Shown one piece after another: positions 39,733 to 47,992 of a stretch of 48,097 nt of DNA. How positions within the stretch are numbered: the stretch's first letter is position 1; every line of letters begins with the position of its first letter. The position numbers and the translations under genes were made by a program. The notes under the pieces are model-generated. The model saw nothing but the letters and a program-made list of their open reading frames with translations, did no database searches and was not told where the DNA came from. The DNA is taken from positions 1-48,097 of IMG/VR virus record IMGVR_UViG_3300030106_005189. One strand, given 5' to 3'. This DNA is from a virus.

Positions 39733-40507
39733 AGTTTTTATTGGTACTCCTTGTTATGGTGGATTAATTACTAGTGATTATTTTAAAAGCTGTATGCAAC
39801 TTGTTGCCTTAGCTGCTAGCAAAAAGATAGAGTTACAATTTGGCACTGTAGGTAATGAATCACTTATAACTAGAGCAAGAAATACTTTAGTTCAACTTTT
39901 TATGGATGGCGACTATACACACCTTTTGTTTGTTGACGCTGATTTAGCTTTTAATCCAGAATCAGTCATAAGAATGCTAGATTATGATAAAGATATAGTT
40001 ACTGGTATTTACCCTAGAAAAACAATAGATTGGATAAAAGTAAAAAAAAGACTTAAAGATAAACCAGATATTTCAGAAGATGAACTTTTGGCTGCCTCTC
40101 TTCAATATAATTTAAATGTAAAGGATCCTAATAACATATTACTTGAAAAAGGTTTTATAGAGGTTTTAGATGGTCCTACTGGTTTTATGATGATCAAAAG
40201 AGAGGTATTTGAACGTATGGCTGAAGTCTATCCAAACTTAAAATTTAAGCCAGATCAACATATTAATCAATCTCATGACAAAGAGTTTGATTATCATAAG
40301 ACATCCGATTGGAATTACGCTTTTTTTGACACTATGATTGAGCCAGAAACACGACGATATTTGTCTGAAGATTACGCTTTTTGTCGTTTATGGCAAAATA
40401 TGGGTGGTAAAATATACGCTGATATTCTATCTGGTATGACACATTACGGAAATTATGCGTTTAAAGGTAATGTTGGAACTCAATTCTTGCCTCAAAACAA
40501 TAAGTAA
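39725..40507 (+). CDS. Glycosyltransferase, GT-A-like
   Basis: 260 residues from the ATG at 39725. It starts MNKVFIGTPCYGG, with NESLITRARNTLVQLF (44-59), the metal-binding DxD in LLFVDADLAFNP (Asp71, Asp73) and a late His (MTHYGNYAFKG). These are features of nucleotide-sugar GT-A enzymes found in phages. It could add sugar to a virion protein or DNA base. The overlap with an oxygenase suggests hydroxylation followed by glycosylation, which is inference. Confidence 0.8.
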   Translation: MNKVFIGTPCYGGLITSDYFKSCMQLVALAASKKIELQFGTVGNESLITRARNTLVQLFMDGDYTHLLFVDADLAFNPESVIRMLDYDKDIVTGIYPRKTIDWIKVKKRLKDKPDISEDELLAASLQYNLNVKDPNNILLEKGFIEVLDGPTGFMMIKREVFERMAEVYPNLKFKPDQHINQSHDKEFDYHKTSDWNYAFFDTMIEPETRRYLSEDYAFCRLWQNMGGKIYADILSGMTHYGNYAFKGNVGTQFLPQNNK

Positions 40508-40521
40508 TTTATTATAAAATT

Positions 40522-42366
40522 ATGCAATTAGTAGACCTTAAGTTTCGCCCAGGCGTAGATAAACAAGACACAGCTTATTCTGCTGGAGATGAGCGTAAAT
40601 ACATTGACTCTGATTTTGTTAGATTTCACTACGGAAAACCAGAGAGATGGGGTGGTTGGACAAATTTACCTAATCCTAATAAAACTATAGTTGGTGTCGT
40701 AAGAGATACTCACTCATGGGTAGGTTTAGATGGTTTACGATATTTAGCATTAGGAACAAACAGAAAATTATATATTTACAACGAGGGAGCAGTATATGAC
40801 ATAACTCCTATACGTGAAACTCAAGCGTTAACTAATCCATTTACAACCAACGGAACTACTACCGTGTCTGTAGCAGACAGCAGTCATAATGCAAAGTTAG
40901 GAGACTTTGTTACTTTTGACTCTTTTTCATCAATAGACGGCTTGGACATGAATCAAGAATTTGAAATTACATCTATAACTGATGCAAATAATTATACAGT
41001 TACACACACTAGCACAGCATCAGGATCAACATCTGGTGGTGGCGGCTCAGGTAATGCAAAATATCAAATTAATGTAGGACCAGCAACGTCTACGTACGGA
41101 CTTGGATGGGGCACAGACACTTGGAGTAGTGGCACGTGGGGCACGGCTAGCTCTTCATCTGATGTCGTTATAGTGGGAAGAAACTGGTCACTAGATAATT
41201 TTGGTGAAGATTTAATTGCTACTGTTTTAGATGGTGGCACATTTATTTGGGACACCTCTTCAGGAACAGGCACAAGAGCTACAGCTTTATCTAATGCTCC
41301 AACTGCATCAAGATTTAGTCTTGTTTCTACTGACACTAGACATCTATTAATATTTGGCACAGAAACTACAATAGGTAGCACAGGCACTCAAGATGACTTA
41401 TTTTTTAGATTTTCAGATAGAGAGGATGCTACTGATTTTACACCTGTAGCAACGAATGAAGCAGGATCTTTACGTATATCAGATGGCTCAAGAATTGTAG
41501 GCGCTGTAAAATCAGCAGGACAAATACTTGTTTGGACTGACACTTCACTACATGGCATACAGTTTGTCGGAACACCTTTTACTTTTGGTCTAAGACAACT
41601 GGGTGCGAACGCTGGACTTATAGCTCAACACGCAGCCATAGAAGTTAACGGCATAGCTTATTGGATGTCTGATGATGCATTTTATCTTTATGATGGTGTC
41701 GTTAAAAAAATGCCTTGTTCAGTTCAAGATTTTGTTTTTGATGATATTAGTTACACAAACAAAAACGATATAGCTGTAGGACTAAATACAGCATATAATG
41801 AAATAATTTGGTATTACCCCTCAGCTAACGCATCTCAAATAGATAGAGCAGTGGCATACAATTATTTAGAAGGCACTTGGTATACTTTAAGTTTGGGACG
41901 TACTACTTGGCTTGGTGCTTATGTTTATGAAAAACCAATAGCTACCGAATATAATGCTAGCGCTACAGCTAATGTATCTACCATACTAGGATTGACTGCA
42001 GGTGCTTCTTTTATTTATGAACATGAATCTGGTAATAACCAGGCAGACGGCACAGCGATTACAGCCTTTTTAGAAACAGGTTCTGTAGAGATTGCCGATG
42101 GTGATCAGCTGATGTCAATTAGTAAATTAGTACCAGATTTTGATAATTTAACAAATACGATGACTGCAAGATTAACACTAGAGCAATATCCTCAGTCTTC
42201 TGCTAATGTTACATCAAACGCAAGCATAACCAGCACTACGGAAAAAGTAAGTGTTAGAGGAAGAGGTAGAGCAGTAAAAATTAGATATACAACCAATACA
42301 GTAGATGATACACCATGGAGATTAGGGTCGCAAAAATTAGAAATAAGACCAGACGGTAGAAGATAA
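40522..42366 (+). CDS. Tail hub or tail-tube-like structural protein
   Basis: 614 residues, beta-rich. The N-terminus LKFRPGVDKQDTAYSAGDER and RFHYGKPERWGGW is one I recall from marine podovirus tail proteins. A Ser/Gly spacer (about 164-178) is followed by GWGTDTWSSGTWGT (195-208), and repeated blade-like segments suggest a beta-propeller. It probably joins the portal to the distal tail, like P22 gp10 or T7 gp12. It is followed by two small co-translated partners. Confidence 0.7.
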   Translation: MQLVDLKFRPGVDKQDTAYSAGDERKYIDSDFVRFHYGKPERWGGWTNLPNPNKTIVGVVRDTHSWVGLDGLRYLALGTNRKLYIYNEGAVYDITPIRETQALTNPFTTNGTTTVSVADSSHNAKLGDFVTFDSFSSIDGLDMNQEFEITSITDANNYTVTHTSTASGSTSGGGGSGNAKYQINVGPATSTYGLGWGTDTWSSGTWGTASSSSDVVIVGRNWSLDNFGEDLIATVLDGGTFIWDTSSGTGTRATALSNAPTASRFSLVSTDTRHLLIFGTETTIGSTGTQDDLFFRFSDREDATDFTPVATNEAGSLRISDGSRIVGAVKSAGQILVWTDTSLHGIQFVGTPFTFGLRQLGANAGLIAQHAAIEVNGIAYWMSDDAFYLYDGVVKKMPCSVQDFVFDDISYTNKNDIAVGLNTAYNEIIWYYPSANASQIDRAVAYNYLEGTWYTLSLGRTTWLGAYVYEKPIATEYNASATANVSTILGLTAGASFIYEHESGNNQADGTAITAFLETGSVEIADGDQLMSISKLVPDFDNLTNTMTARLTLEQYPQSSANVTSNASITSTTEKVSVRGRGRAVKIRYTTNTVDDTPWRLGSQKLEIRPDGRR

Positions 42367-42533
42367 TGGCTAAAATTACAATCACTAGATTACCTAACGC
42401 TACACCAGAATATGACGCTGGTCAGTTTGACCAAATGATTAGATTACTTGATCAGATAATACTTTTATTAAATACAAACTATCAACAAGATTTAAGAGAA
42501 GAAGCAGAGTCGGAGGGTTTTTTCCTTGGCTAA
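42366..42533 (+). CDS. Small helical structural partner
   Basis: 55 residues (MAKITITRLPNATPEYDAGQ then a leucine-rich helix). The start overlaps the tail protein stop (TAATG). I recall it as a conserved small gene after this tail protein in marine phages. It may be a minor tail or trimeric coiled-coil component. Confidence 0.7.
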   Translation: MAKITITRLPNATPEYDAGQFDQMIRLLDQIILLLNTNYQQDLREEAESEGFFLG

Positions 42534-42888
42534 TACATTTAAAAGTGCAATGGTTGATATGACATCTACAGATTTAACAACAATACTAACAGTGCCTACA
42601 GCTAACCCTGGTGCTACACCACCTGTGCCACCTACTACTGACGTTGTAAAATCTATTTTAATTTGTAATGATTCAGGAAGCACAACACTAGTAGACCTAG
42701 AAGTTGTTAGGTCTTCAGCTACCTTCGAATTGTTTAAACAAAAAAGTGTGGCAACTAACACCACAACAGAATTACTATCTCAGCCTCTTGTTTTGCAAGA
42801 GTCTGATGTATTAAAAGCGCAGGCCAACGCTGCTAACCAAGTTCACATAATTGTAAGTTTTATGGAGGTTACAAAAGGTCAACTTTAG
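42526..42888 (+). CDS. Small structural protein, TTG start
   Basis: 120 residues read from TTG at 42526, with GGAGG (42512-42516) 9 bases upstream. No ATG gives the conserved-looking N-terminus ANTFKSAMVDMTS. The body is Thr/Val/Ser-rich with strand alternation, typical of decoration or minor tail proteins. It overlaps the previous gene by 8 bases. Confidence 0.65.
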   Translation: MANTFKSAMVDMTSTDLTTILTVPTANPGATPPVPPTTDVVKSILICNDSGSTTLVDLEVVRSSATFELFKQKSVATNTTTELLSQPLVLQESDVLKAQANAANQVHIIVSFMEVTKGQL

Positions 42889-42898
42889 AAAGGGTGAA

Positions 42899-42997
42899 AT
42901 GAAAAAATTAATTTTAAAATTTGTTTGGTTGTATATTAAATATGGTGTGCACCCAAAAACAAGAAAGAATACAATTACTAAAATTAGAAAGGATTAA
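42899..42997 (+). CDS. 32-residue basic microprotein
   Basis: MKKLILKFVWLYIKYGVHPK then TRKNTITKIRKD. AGGGTGAA precedes the ATG, and the frame ends one base before the next ATG. It is strongly basic with a short hydrophobic face. It may be real or only a coupling leader for the oxygenase. Confidence 0.45.
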   Translation: MKKLILKFVWLYIKYGVHPKTRKNTITKIRKD

Positions 42998-42998
42998 A

Positions 42999-43577
42999 AT
43001 GAAATTACAAGGTATATTTATTACTCCAATATTAACCACGCAGGTTAAGGATGATTATAATTTGGTAGAAAAATTATATGATTTAAAAAAAAGAGATTCA
43101 GTGGGAGATCCAAAATCGAATGTCAAAGGTTGGCACAGCAAAGATGATTTGTACGCGCATGAAGATTTTAAAGAAATAACTCAAGATATAATTTTTCATT
43201 CACAGGAGTGTTTTGATGCTTTGAATGTAGAGAGAAAATACGGGCCTGAGATGACAGGATTGTGGGGTATGATAAATCCACCAGGTGCTAGAAACACAGT
43301 TCACACACATCCTCTTAATTATTTATCTGGAGTTTTATATTTAAAAGTACCTAAAAATAGCGGAAACATAGTGTTTATTGAACCAAGGCCACAAGCGGAG
43401 GTGTTTGAACCACCTAGAAATCCAGATTTATCAGTGCATCTTGCGCATAGCGTGCAGTGGGAGCCAAAAGAGAAAGAGTTGATTTTTTTTCCTTCTTGGT
43501 TACAACATGAAGTACAAGAAAATAATTCTAATGAGGACAGGGTTATTATGAGTTTTAATTTAAGATGGAGTATATAA
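42999..43577 (+). CDS. 2OG-Fe(II) oxygenase-like protein 3
   Basis: 192 residues from the ATG at 42999 (AGAAAGGATTAAA). NTVHTHPLNYLSGVLYLKVP (99-118) with His102 and His104, LIFFPSWLQHEV (161-172) with His170, and DRVIMSFNLRW with Arg181. It closely follows the TIGR02466-type pattern (HxHxxxxLSGxxY...FPSWLxH). It is more similar to oxygenase 1 than to oxygenase 2. The substrate is unknown. Confidence 0.82.
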   Translation: MKLQGIFITPILTTQVKDDYNLVEKLYDLKKRDSVGDPKSNVKGWHSKDDLYAHEDFKEITQDIIFHSQECFDALNVERKYGPEMTGLWGMINPPGARNTVHTHPLNYLSGVLYLKVPKNSGNIVFIEPRPQAEVFEPPRNPDLSVHLAHSVQWEPKEKELIFFPSWLQHEVQENNSNEDRVIMSFNLRWSI

Positions 43578-43831
43578 TGCCGATAGTAAAAAACGCAGAA
43601 CAAATAGGAACAGTTACTTTAGAAGATGGTAGAGTAGTTCCTAAATATAATGTTAAGACAGAAACAACGATTACAAATATAGATACTGGTCAAGAATATG
43701 AATCAGAAGAAGCTATGCAAGCTGACATAGATGATCCAAACACTTCTACAACCGCAGAAAAAATTAAGCGAGATGTAAAAGTATTTGCTCCATCATTAAA
43801 AGATATGTTGGGTCAGACCCCTAAGTCTTAA
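43577..43831 (+). CDS. Small unknown at end of plus-strand tail island
   Basis: 84 residues (MPIVKNAEQIGTVTLEDGRV), acidic centre and polar C-terminus. It starts on the last base of the oxygenase 3 stop and meets the minus-strand gene with a 4-base overlap. No motif was recognised. Confidence 0.65.
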   Translation: MPIVKNAEQIGTVTLEDGRVVPKYNVKTETTITNIDTGQEYESEEAMQADIDDPNTSTTAEKIKRDVKVFAPSLKDMLGQTPKS

Positions 43832-43983
43832 GACTTTTTACAATCACAATCATCACAACAATGTTGTGTGGAGTCCTTTAGATGTCTTTGTACATCTCTC
43901 TCCATAGCTAATAGTCTTTCGTGATATTTGCTCACCTTATCTGCAAGGTAGGCGATAGCTTTATTTATGTCTTCATTATCCAT
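43828..43983 (-). CDS. Small Cys-rich-tailed protein
   Basis: 51 residues from the ATG at 43983 (AGGAGATAAAT upstream). A helix (INKAIAYLADKVSKYHERLL) ends in HCCDDCDCKK, four Cys within seven residues, suited to metal binding or disulfides. No family is recognised. It is the last gene of the minus-strand tail fibre block. Confidence 0.65.
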   Translation of the reverse strand: MDNEDINKAIAYLADKVSKYHERLLAMERDVQRHLKDSTQHCCDDCDCKKS

Positions 43984-44095
43984 ATTTATCTCCTGTTGAT
44001 TGTTAATTTTGGTGAGAACCAAATGTAAACATGTTTTGTTTGAAATCAACAGAACTTTTTAAAATTGTTTTCTTGACAAATAAGTAGAGAGGTAT

Positions 44096-44395
44096 CTACT
44101 CGTCAGCTACAGTGCCGTGATCACCATTTACTAAAGCTGCATATAAATCTCTACCATGCTTTTCTGGATCATTTGGATTTGCAATAAAAGTTTGAAATGG
44201 TTGAGAAGTATCTCCTAAGTGTGACCATTGACAATCTACGTGTATCAATTTAATTTTATCACCATTTTCATCAACAGCATCTTCCCATATTGTTGCACCT
44301 GATTCGTCTTTTACCTCGTTACCACTTTCATCACGTTTAGTTTTTTGAAGAGTAAACCATTTTGGATTTTTGCATGCTAATAAAGTTATACTCAT
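44096..44395 (-). CDS. Possible tail fibre assembly or accessory protein
   Basis: 99 residues (MSITLLACKNPKWFTLQKTK). Lys/Glu/Asp-rich with a C-terminal RDLYAALVNGDHGTVADE that recalls ends of tail fibre assembly proteins. It follows the fibre genes directly, the usual place of such chaperones. The call is mainly contextual. Confidence 0.45.
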   Translation of the reverse strand: MSITLLACKNPKWFTLQKTKRDESGNEVKDESGATIWEDAVDENGDKIKLIHVDCQWSHLGDTSQPFQTFIANPNDPEKHGRDLYAALVNGDHGTVADE

Positions 44396-44396
44396 T

Positions 44397-44783
44397 TTAC
44401 GAACTCCTTAAACAAACAGTTGTTGATGACTCATTAGAACCTGAAGCAGCTAAACCAACCATTAGCCAAGTTCCAGATGGAGTTGTTCCAGCACCAGTAC
44501 CATATTGAGATTTTATAACACCACCAGCCGAAGCATATTCAAGAGAGCCACTAGCATTACTTCCTGCAGTTGTTGGAGCGCCTGCACCACCGACTCTAAT
44601 TAATGCATAACTACCTACAGCACCTAAACTAAGACCAGCAGTTCCTGACCCTATAGCAGATGCATCTGGAGCTGGTAAATTTGTTAAATCTGCACCTGAA
44701 ATTTCAGGTAAATTTCCCGAAAGTTTCGTTGCGTCTAAATTTGCACCAGTTGTTACTGTTGTGCCTGCTACAATTAAAGCCAT
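44397..44783 (-). CDS. Small tail fibre-like protein
   Basis: 128 residues, Gly/Ala/Ser/Thr-rich (MALIVAGTTVTTGANLDATK, then LSGNLPEISGADLTNLPAP). The LPxISGADLTNLPA pattern is typical of phage fibre shafts. It begins at the stop of the larger fibre gene (one-base overlap). It may be the distal receptor-binding piece. Confidence 0.65.
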   Translation of the reverse strand: MALIVAGTTVTTGANLDATKLSGNLPEISGADLTNLPAPDASAIGSGTAGLSLGAVGSYALIRVGGAGAPTTAGSNASGSLEYASAGGVIKSQYGTGAGTTPSGTWLMVGLAASGSNESSTTVCLRSS

Positions 44784-45997
44784 TATGCAATCTCCTCTAA
44801 TTTAAATTTATATTTTTTACCATTTAATCTATTCAAAATAAAGAGATTTTCATCGCCCTCTTGAATAGTCCAATGACCTGAAGTTCCATCAACTTCATTA
44901 TTTCTTGTTCTGGTGTTATTTAAATTTAAGTCACCAGTATATATATCTCTCCACTGAGCAGTAGAAGAACCTAAATCATGTGTATCATCAGCTGCTGGTA
45001 AAACAGCACCGCCAAAAACAGCACCTGAATTAAATGTTGCTGTGCCTGCCTCACTACCATCTATAGTTAAAAATGTAGTATCCGCAGTGTTATCTGTTCC
45101 TTTAAATATAATATCAGTGTCGTTACCTTGAGCGTCAATTGTAATATTACCAGATGTAGTTGTAACATTAACTGCGGAGTCTCCCGCTGTTATGTCATCA
45201 AATGCTACTGAAGTTGAAACTGTTGCAAAAGATAAAGTTCCTGATCCATCTGTTCTTAAAAACTGTCCTGATGTACCATCAGCTGATGGTAATGTCATAG
45301 AGGTAGTACCAAAACCAATTGCATCCATACGAACTGTGCCGTCAAAGAATGCATCCTTAAACTCTAAAGATGATGTTCCAAGATCAATATCATTTGTTGT
45401 TGAAGGTGATAAAGCACCATCTGATAATGTTAATTGATTTGCGTTAGCAACTTTAAATGTAATAACGTCATCAGAAGCCGCTGAAATAGTAGTATCTGCA
45501 TCCGCATCTAAAGTTAATGTTTGTCCATTAAGATCGACTGGAGCAGTAACTGTTCCTGGTCCAGCAAAAACATCATACCAGTTTGTTCCATCAGTAGCGA
45601 CTAGTCTAGTAGCGCCGTTTTCAATTGTTAAAGTGTTACCAGAGGAACCAAGTCTTGCTGTCATAGCATAAGGACCTGAAGATCCAGAATCTGTTGTTGC
45701 GTTTGTAATTAAATAAATTTTTTGTGTAGCTGGAAACTGAGCTATTCTTACAGCTCCGTGTGCTCCAGTTAATCTTATGTGTGCGTTTCTAGCTTGGTTG
45801 TTTGCTTGAGATTGTGGTCCGTCGGCGTTTGTTAAAGTTGTAACTGCATTATCACCACAAGCTACATCAACAACACCAGCAATAGAAAACTCTAAAGATT
45901 GAGAAAAGTTATTGTTTGTAATAGTTCCCCAAGTTCCTGAATTTTCACCAGTGCCTTGTAACTCTATTCTCAAACTTGTCGAATATGTCGAACTCAT
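44783..45997 (-). CDS. Tail fibre protein
   Basis: 404 residues. The N-terminus SLRIELQGTGENSGTWGTIT is a well-known start of phage fibre proteins that attach to the virion. The middle has beta-repeat segments (LNGQTLTLDADADTTISAAS, DIDLGTSSLEFKDAFFDGTV, HDLGSSTAQWRDIYTGDLN). The C-terminus is basic and Asn-rich. It probably contacts the host surface. Confidence 0.85.
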   Translation of the reverse strand: MSSTYSTSLRIELQGTGENSGTWGTITNNNFSQSLEFSIAGVVDVACGDNAVTTLTNADGPQSQANNQARNAHIRLTGAHGAVRIAQFPATQKIYLITNATTDSGSSGPYAMTARLGSSGNTLTIENGATRLVATDGTNWYDVFAGPGTVTAPVDLNGQTLTLDADADTTISAASDDVITFKVANANQLTLSDGALSPSTTNDIDLGTSSLEFKDAFFDGTVRMDAIGFGTTSMTLPSADGTSGQFLRTDGSGTLSFATVSTSVAFDDITAGDSAVNVTTTSGNITIDAQGNDTDIIFKGTDNTADTTFLTIDGSEAGTATFNSGAVFGGAVLPAADDTHDLGSSTAQWRDIYTGDLNLNNTRTRNNEVDGTSGHWTIQEGDENLFILNRLNGKKYKFKLEEIA

Positions 45998-46041
45998 AAT
46001 ATCTCCTATATAAAGTTAAAAATTAAAGTTTGTCAAAACTT

Positions 46042-47526
46042 TTATGCAGCTTTGTGAACCTCTGTCCAACTAATATCGCTGTTTGAGTCATCTACTTCTG
46101 ACCAGAAGGTGCCTTGTAGAGTACCAGTTGAACTTGTAACAGAATTACCAGTAAGTGTCAAAGTAGAAGTTCCAGTAGCTGTTAAAGTTCCAAGAGTTCC
46201 TGCTAATGAAACTCCTGAAAAGGCATACTCTGAGGATTGACTTTCATCACCTAAAGATGATGTTAAGGCATTTCCTGATATTGTTGGAGCAACACTACCT
46301 ACAAAACTTATTTGACCAATTGAACTTGTAAGTCCAGTGGCTGTAAAAGCGTTTGCATCAGCGGCAGGAGTATTTGCTTGCCCACCCATAGCAGAGTGAA
46401 CACTACAATAATAATATAATGTTGGAGCTTCTGAAGCTACTTCTATCTGAGTATAAGCACCTGCATTACCTGGTGTTCCGTTGGTTGTTACGCCAGTTGT
46501 ATATTCAGACCCACCTCCATGCGTACCATTTGGTGTCTCACTGAAGCGCAATGGATGCCCATCGTTTGAGTTGTCTGACTGATCAAATCTATAAACATTA
46601 CCCTCTGCTAGTTCTAATGTAGGTTGTGGAACACCATCTATCTCATAAATATTACCTGTGTCCGAAGCGTTTCTAATTACTTTAACAACTTTAGTTACCA
46701 ACCCACCAACACCTACAACATTAACATCAGTGGAGGCTACCTCAGTGCCTAAAGACGCTGTGTTGGATACGCCAGTTGGTGTAACAATCGCATTACCCAC
46801 TGCAGTTATTGTGCCTCTAGAAGCAGTAAGCGCATTACCTGAAGGGAAAGCTGTTTTACCTATTTGTACAGATGTTGTTCCAATTGATATATCTAGTTCA
46901 GGTTCACTAGCAGCTACAACAGTTAGTTGTGAGTCTCCAGTAATAGAAAAAGTTCCAATAGATGACGTTATGGCTAAAGACCCAGCCTCAGCCATTGATC
47001 CGATTTGACCTCTTGTAGCAGTTAAACCTACACCCGTAGGAGTGATATTTACATCTGCTGTTGCTACAGATGTACCTACTGAAGAAGTTAAAGCATTACC
47101 TGTAAATGCATATTCTGACTCTAGTATGTTCCAAAGGTTATCACTCCATCCAATAAGTGTCCCTGTGCTTTGATTTGCACCACGACCCCAACCAGATTGA
47201 GCGACACCAGTAGCTGATTCATCACCTTGCTGTGCTTGTAAACCTATTCCTGTAGCTGTGACAGCTGAAGATCCTGTAACTGTTTCTGTTCCTAATGAAG
47301 CGGCAATATTATTGCCTGATGCTGTAACCTCTGCAACACCTGTTCCTACTGCAGTCCCAAGAGACGCAGTTGTGCCTATCCCCGAAAGGGTAATATTACA
47401 ATCACCTGTAGGTGAAAGCGATCCTGGAGATGAAGAGAGGCCATTCCCTGTAGCACTTACAGGCGCAAAGCTATTCCATGCGCCTGAGTTCCAAGTCTGT
47501 CGGCCCCATCCTTGAAGAGAGGCCAT
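46042..47526 (-). CDS. Repeat-rich virion protein with inserted cupredoxin-like domain
   Basis: 494 residues. Flanks are about a dozen short beta repeats of the style TGxxLxxSxGTxxxTG (about 25-270 and 390-470). Between them, residues 278-386 form a distinct domain with VYRFDQSDNSNDGHPLRF (His324) and LYYYCSVHSAMGG (Cys374, His377, Met380), the ligand set and spacing of type 1 copper proteins. N-terminal GWGRQTWNSGAWNS and a later GWGRGANQSTG may be attachment modules. It is likely a tail or head fibre. Copper binding is inferred. Confidence 0.75.
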   Translation of the reverse strand: MASLQGWGRQTWNSGAWNSFAPVSATGNGLSSSPGSLSPTGDCNITLSGIGTTASLGTAVGTGVAEVTASGNNIAASLGTETVTGSSAVTATGIGLQAQQGDESATGVAQSGWGRGANQSTGTLIGWSDNLWNILESEYAFTGNALTSSVGTSVATADVNITPTGVGLTATRGQIGSMAEAGSLAITSSIGTFSITGDSQLTVVAASEPELDISIGTTSVQIGKTAFPSGNALTASRGTITAVGNAIVTPTGVSNTASLGTEVASTDVNVVGVGGLVTKVVKVIRNASDTGNIYEIDGVPQPTLELAEGNVYRFDQSDNSNDGHPLRFSETPNGTHGGGSEYTTGVTTNGTPGNAGAYTQIEVASEAPTLYYYCSVHSAMGGQANTPAADANAFTATGLTSSIGQISFVGSVAPTISGNALTSSLGDESQSSEYAFSGVSLAGTLGTLTATGTSTLTLTGNSVTSSTGTLQGTFWSEVDDSNSDISWTEVHKAA

Positions 47527-47536
47527 TTTCTATCTC

Positions 47537-47983
47537 CTATGCTATTCTCAATATTGCGGCAGTTGCCTCAGCAGCTGGGAACGTAATTGTAAACGTACCA
47601 GAAGTTGAAGTTTTAACAGCACCAAAATCAAGAACACAAACAGCTGCGTTAGTAGTTAAACCAGATACAGTAGAGCTGTTATAGATAACAGCGGCTTGTG
47701 CAGAAATTGTTGCACTCGTAAATGATATATCAGAAAAATCACAAACAGCTGCATCGCCAGATAAAGTTGGTGTTACAGATGTTAATGCTCCTCCACCTTC
47801 CGCATAAGTGCCAGATGCACCTACTTCGTCAGTTTGTTGGAAAGCAGTTGTTGATTTACTTAAAGTTGCTTCGTTGTCATATAGCGCTAGTTTAAATGTA
47901 TTCCCCGTCGTTGCCGTAAAATTGTGTAGGCCTTTCAGGATCTCCACTTTGAAACTGTTAGCTACAGCTTGTGTAATTGCCAT
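47537..47983 (-). CDS. Structural protein, minor head or tail
   Basis: 148 residues. MAITQAVANSFKVEILKGLH starts a Thr/Ala/Ser-rich beta protein with NTFKLALYDNEATLSKSTTA. I recall it as a common virion protein in marine phages, sometimes compared with tail or head-closure proteins. It has GGAGATTATT upstream and follows the partial gene at the right edge. Confidence 0.7.
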   Translation of the reverse strand: MAITQAVANSFKVEILKGLHNFTATTGNTFKLALYDNEATLSKSTTAFQQTDEVGASGTYAEGGGALTSVTPTLSGDAAVCDFSDISFTSATISAQAAVIYNSSTVSGLTTNAAVCVLDFGAVKTSTSGTFTITFPAAEATAAILRIA

Positions 47984-47992
47984 AATAATCTC

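Noticed and set aside
44072-44096. TTGACA and AGTAGA/TCTACT inverted repeat near 44072-44101
   Set aside because: The spacing to any -10 is too short and no T-run follows the stem, so neither a promoter nor a terminator is claimed.
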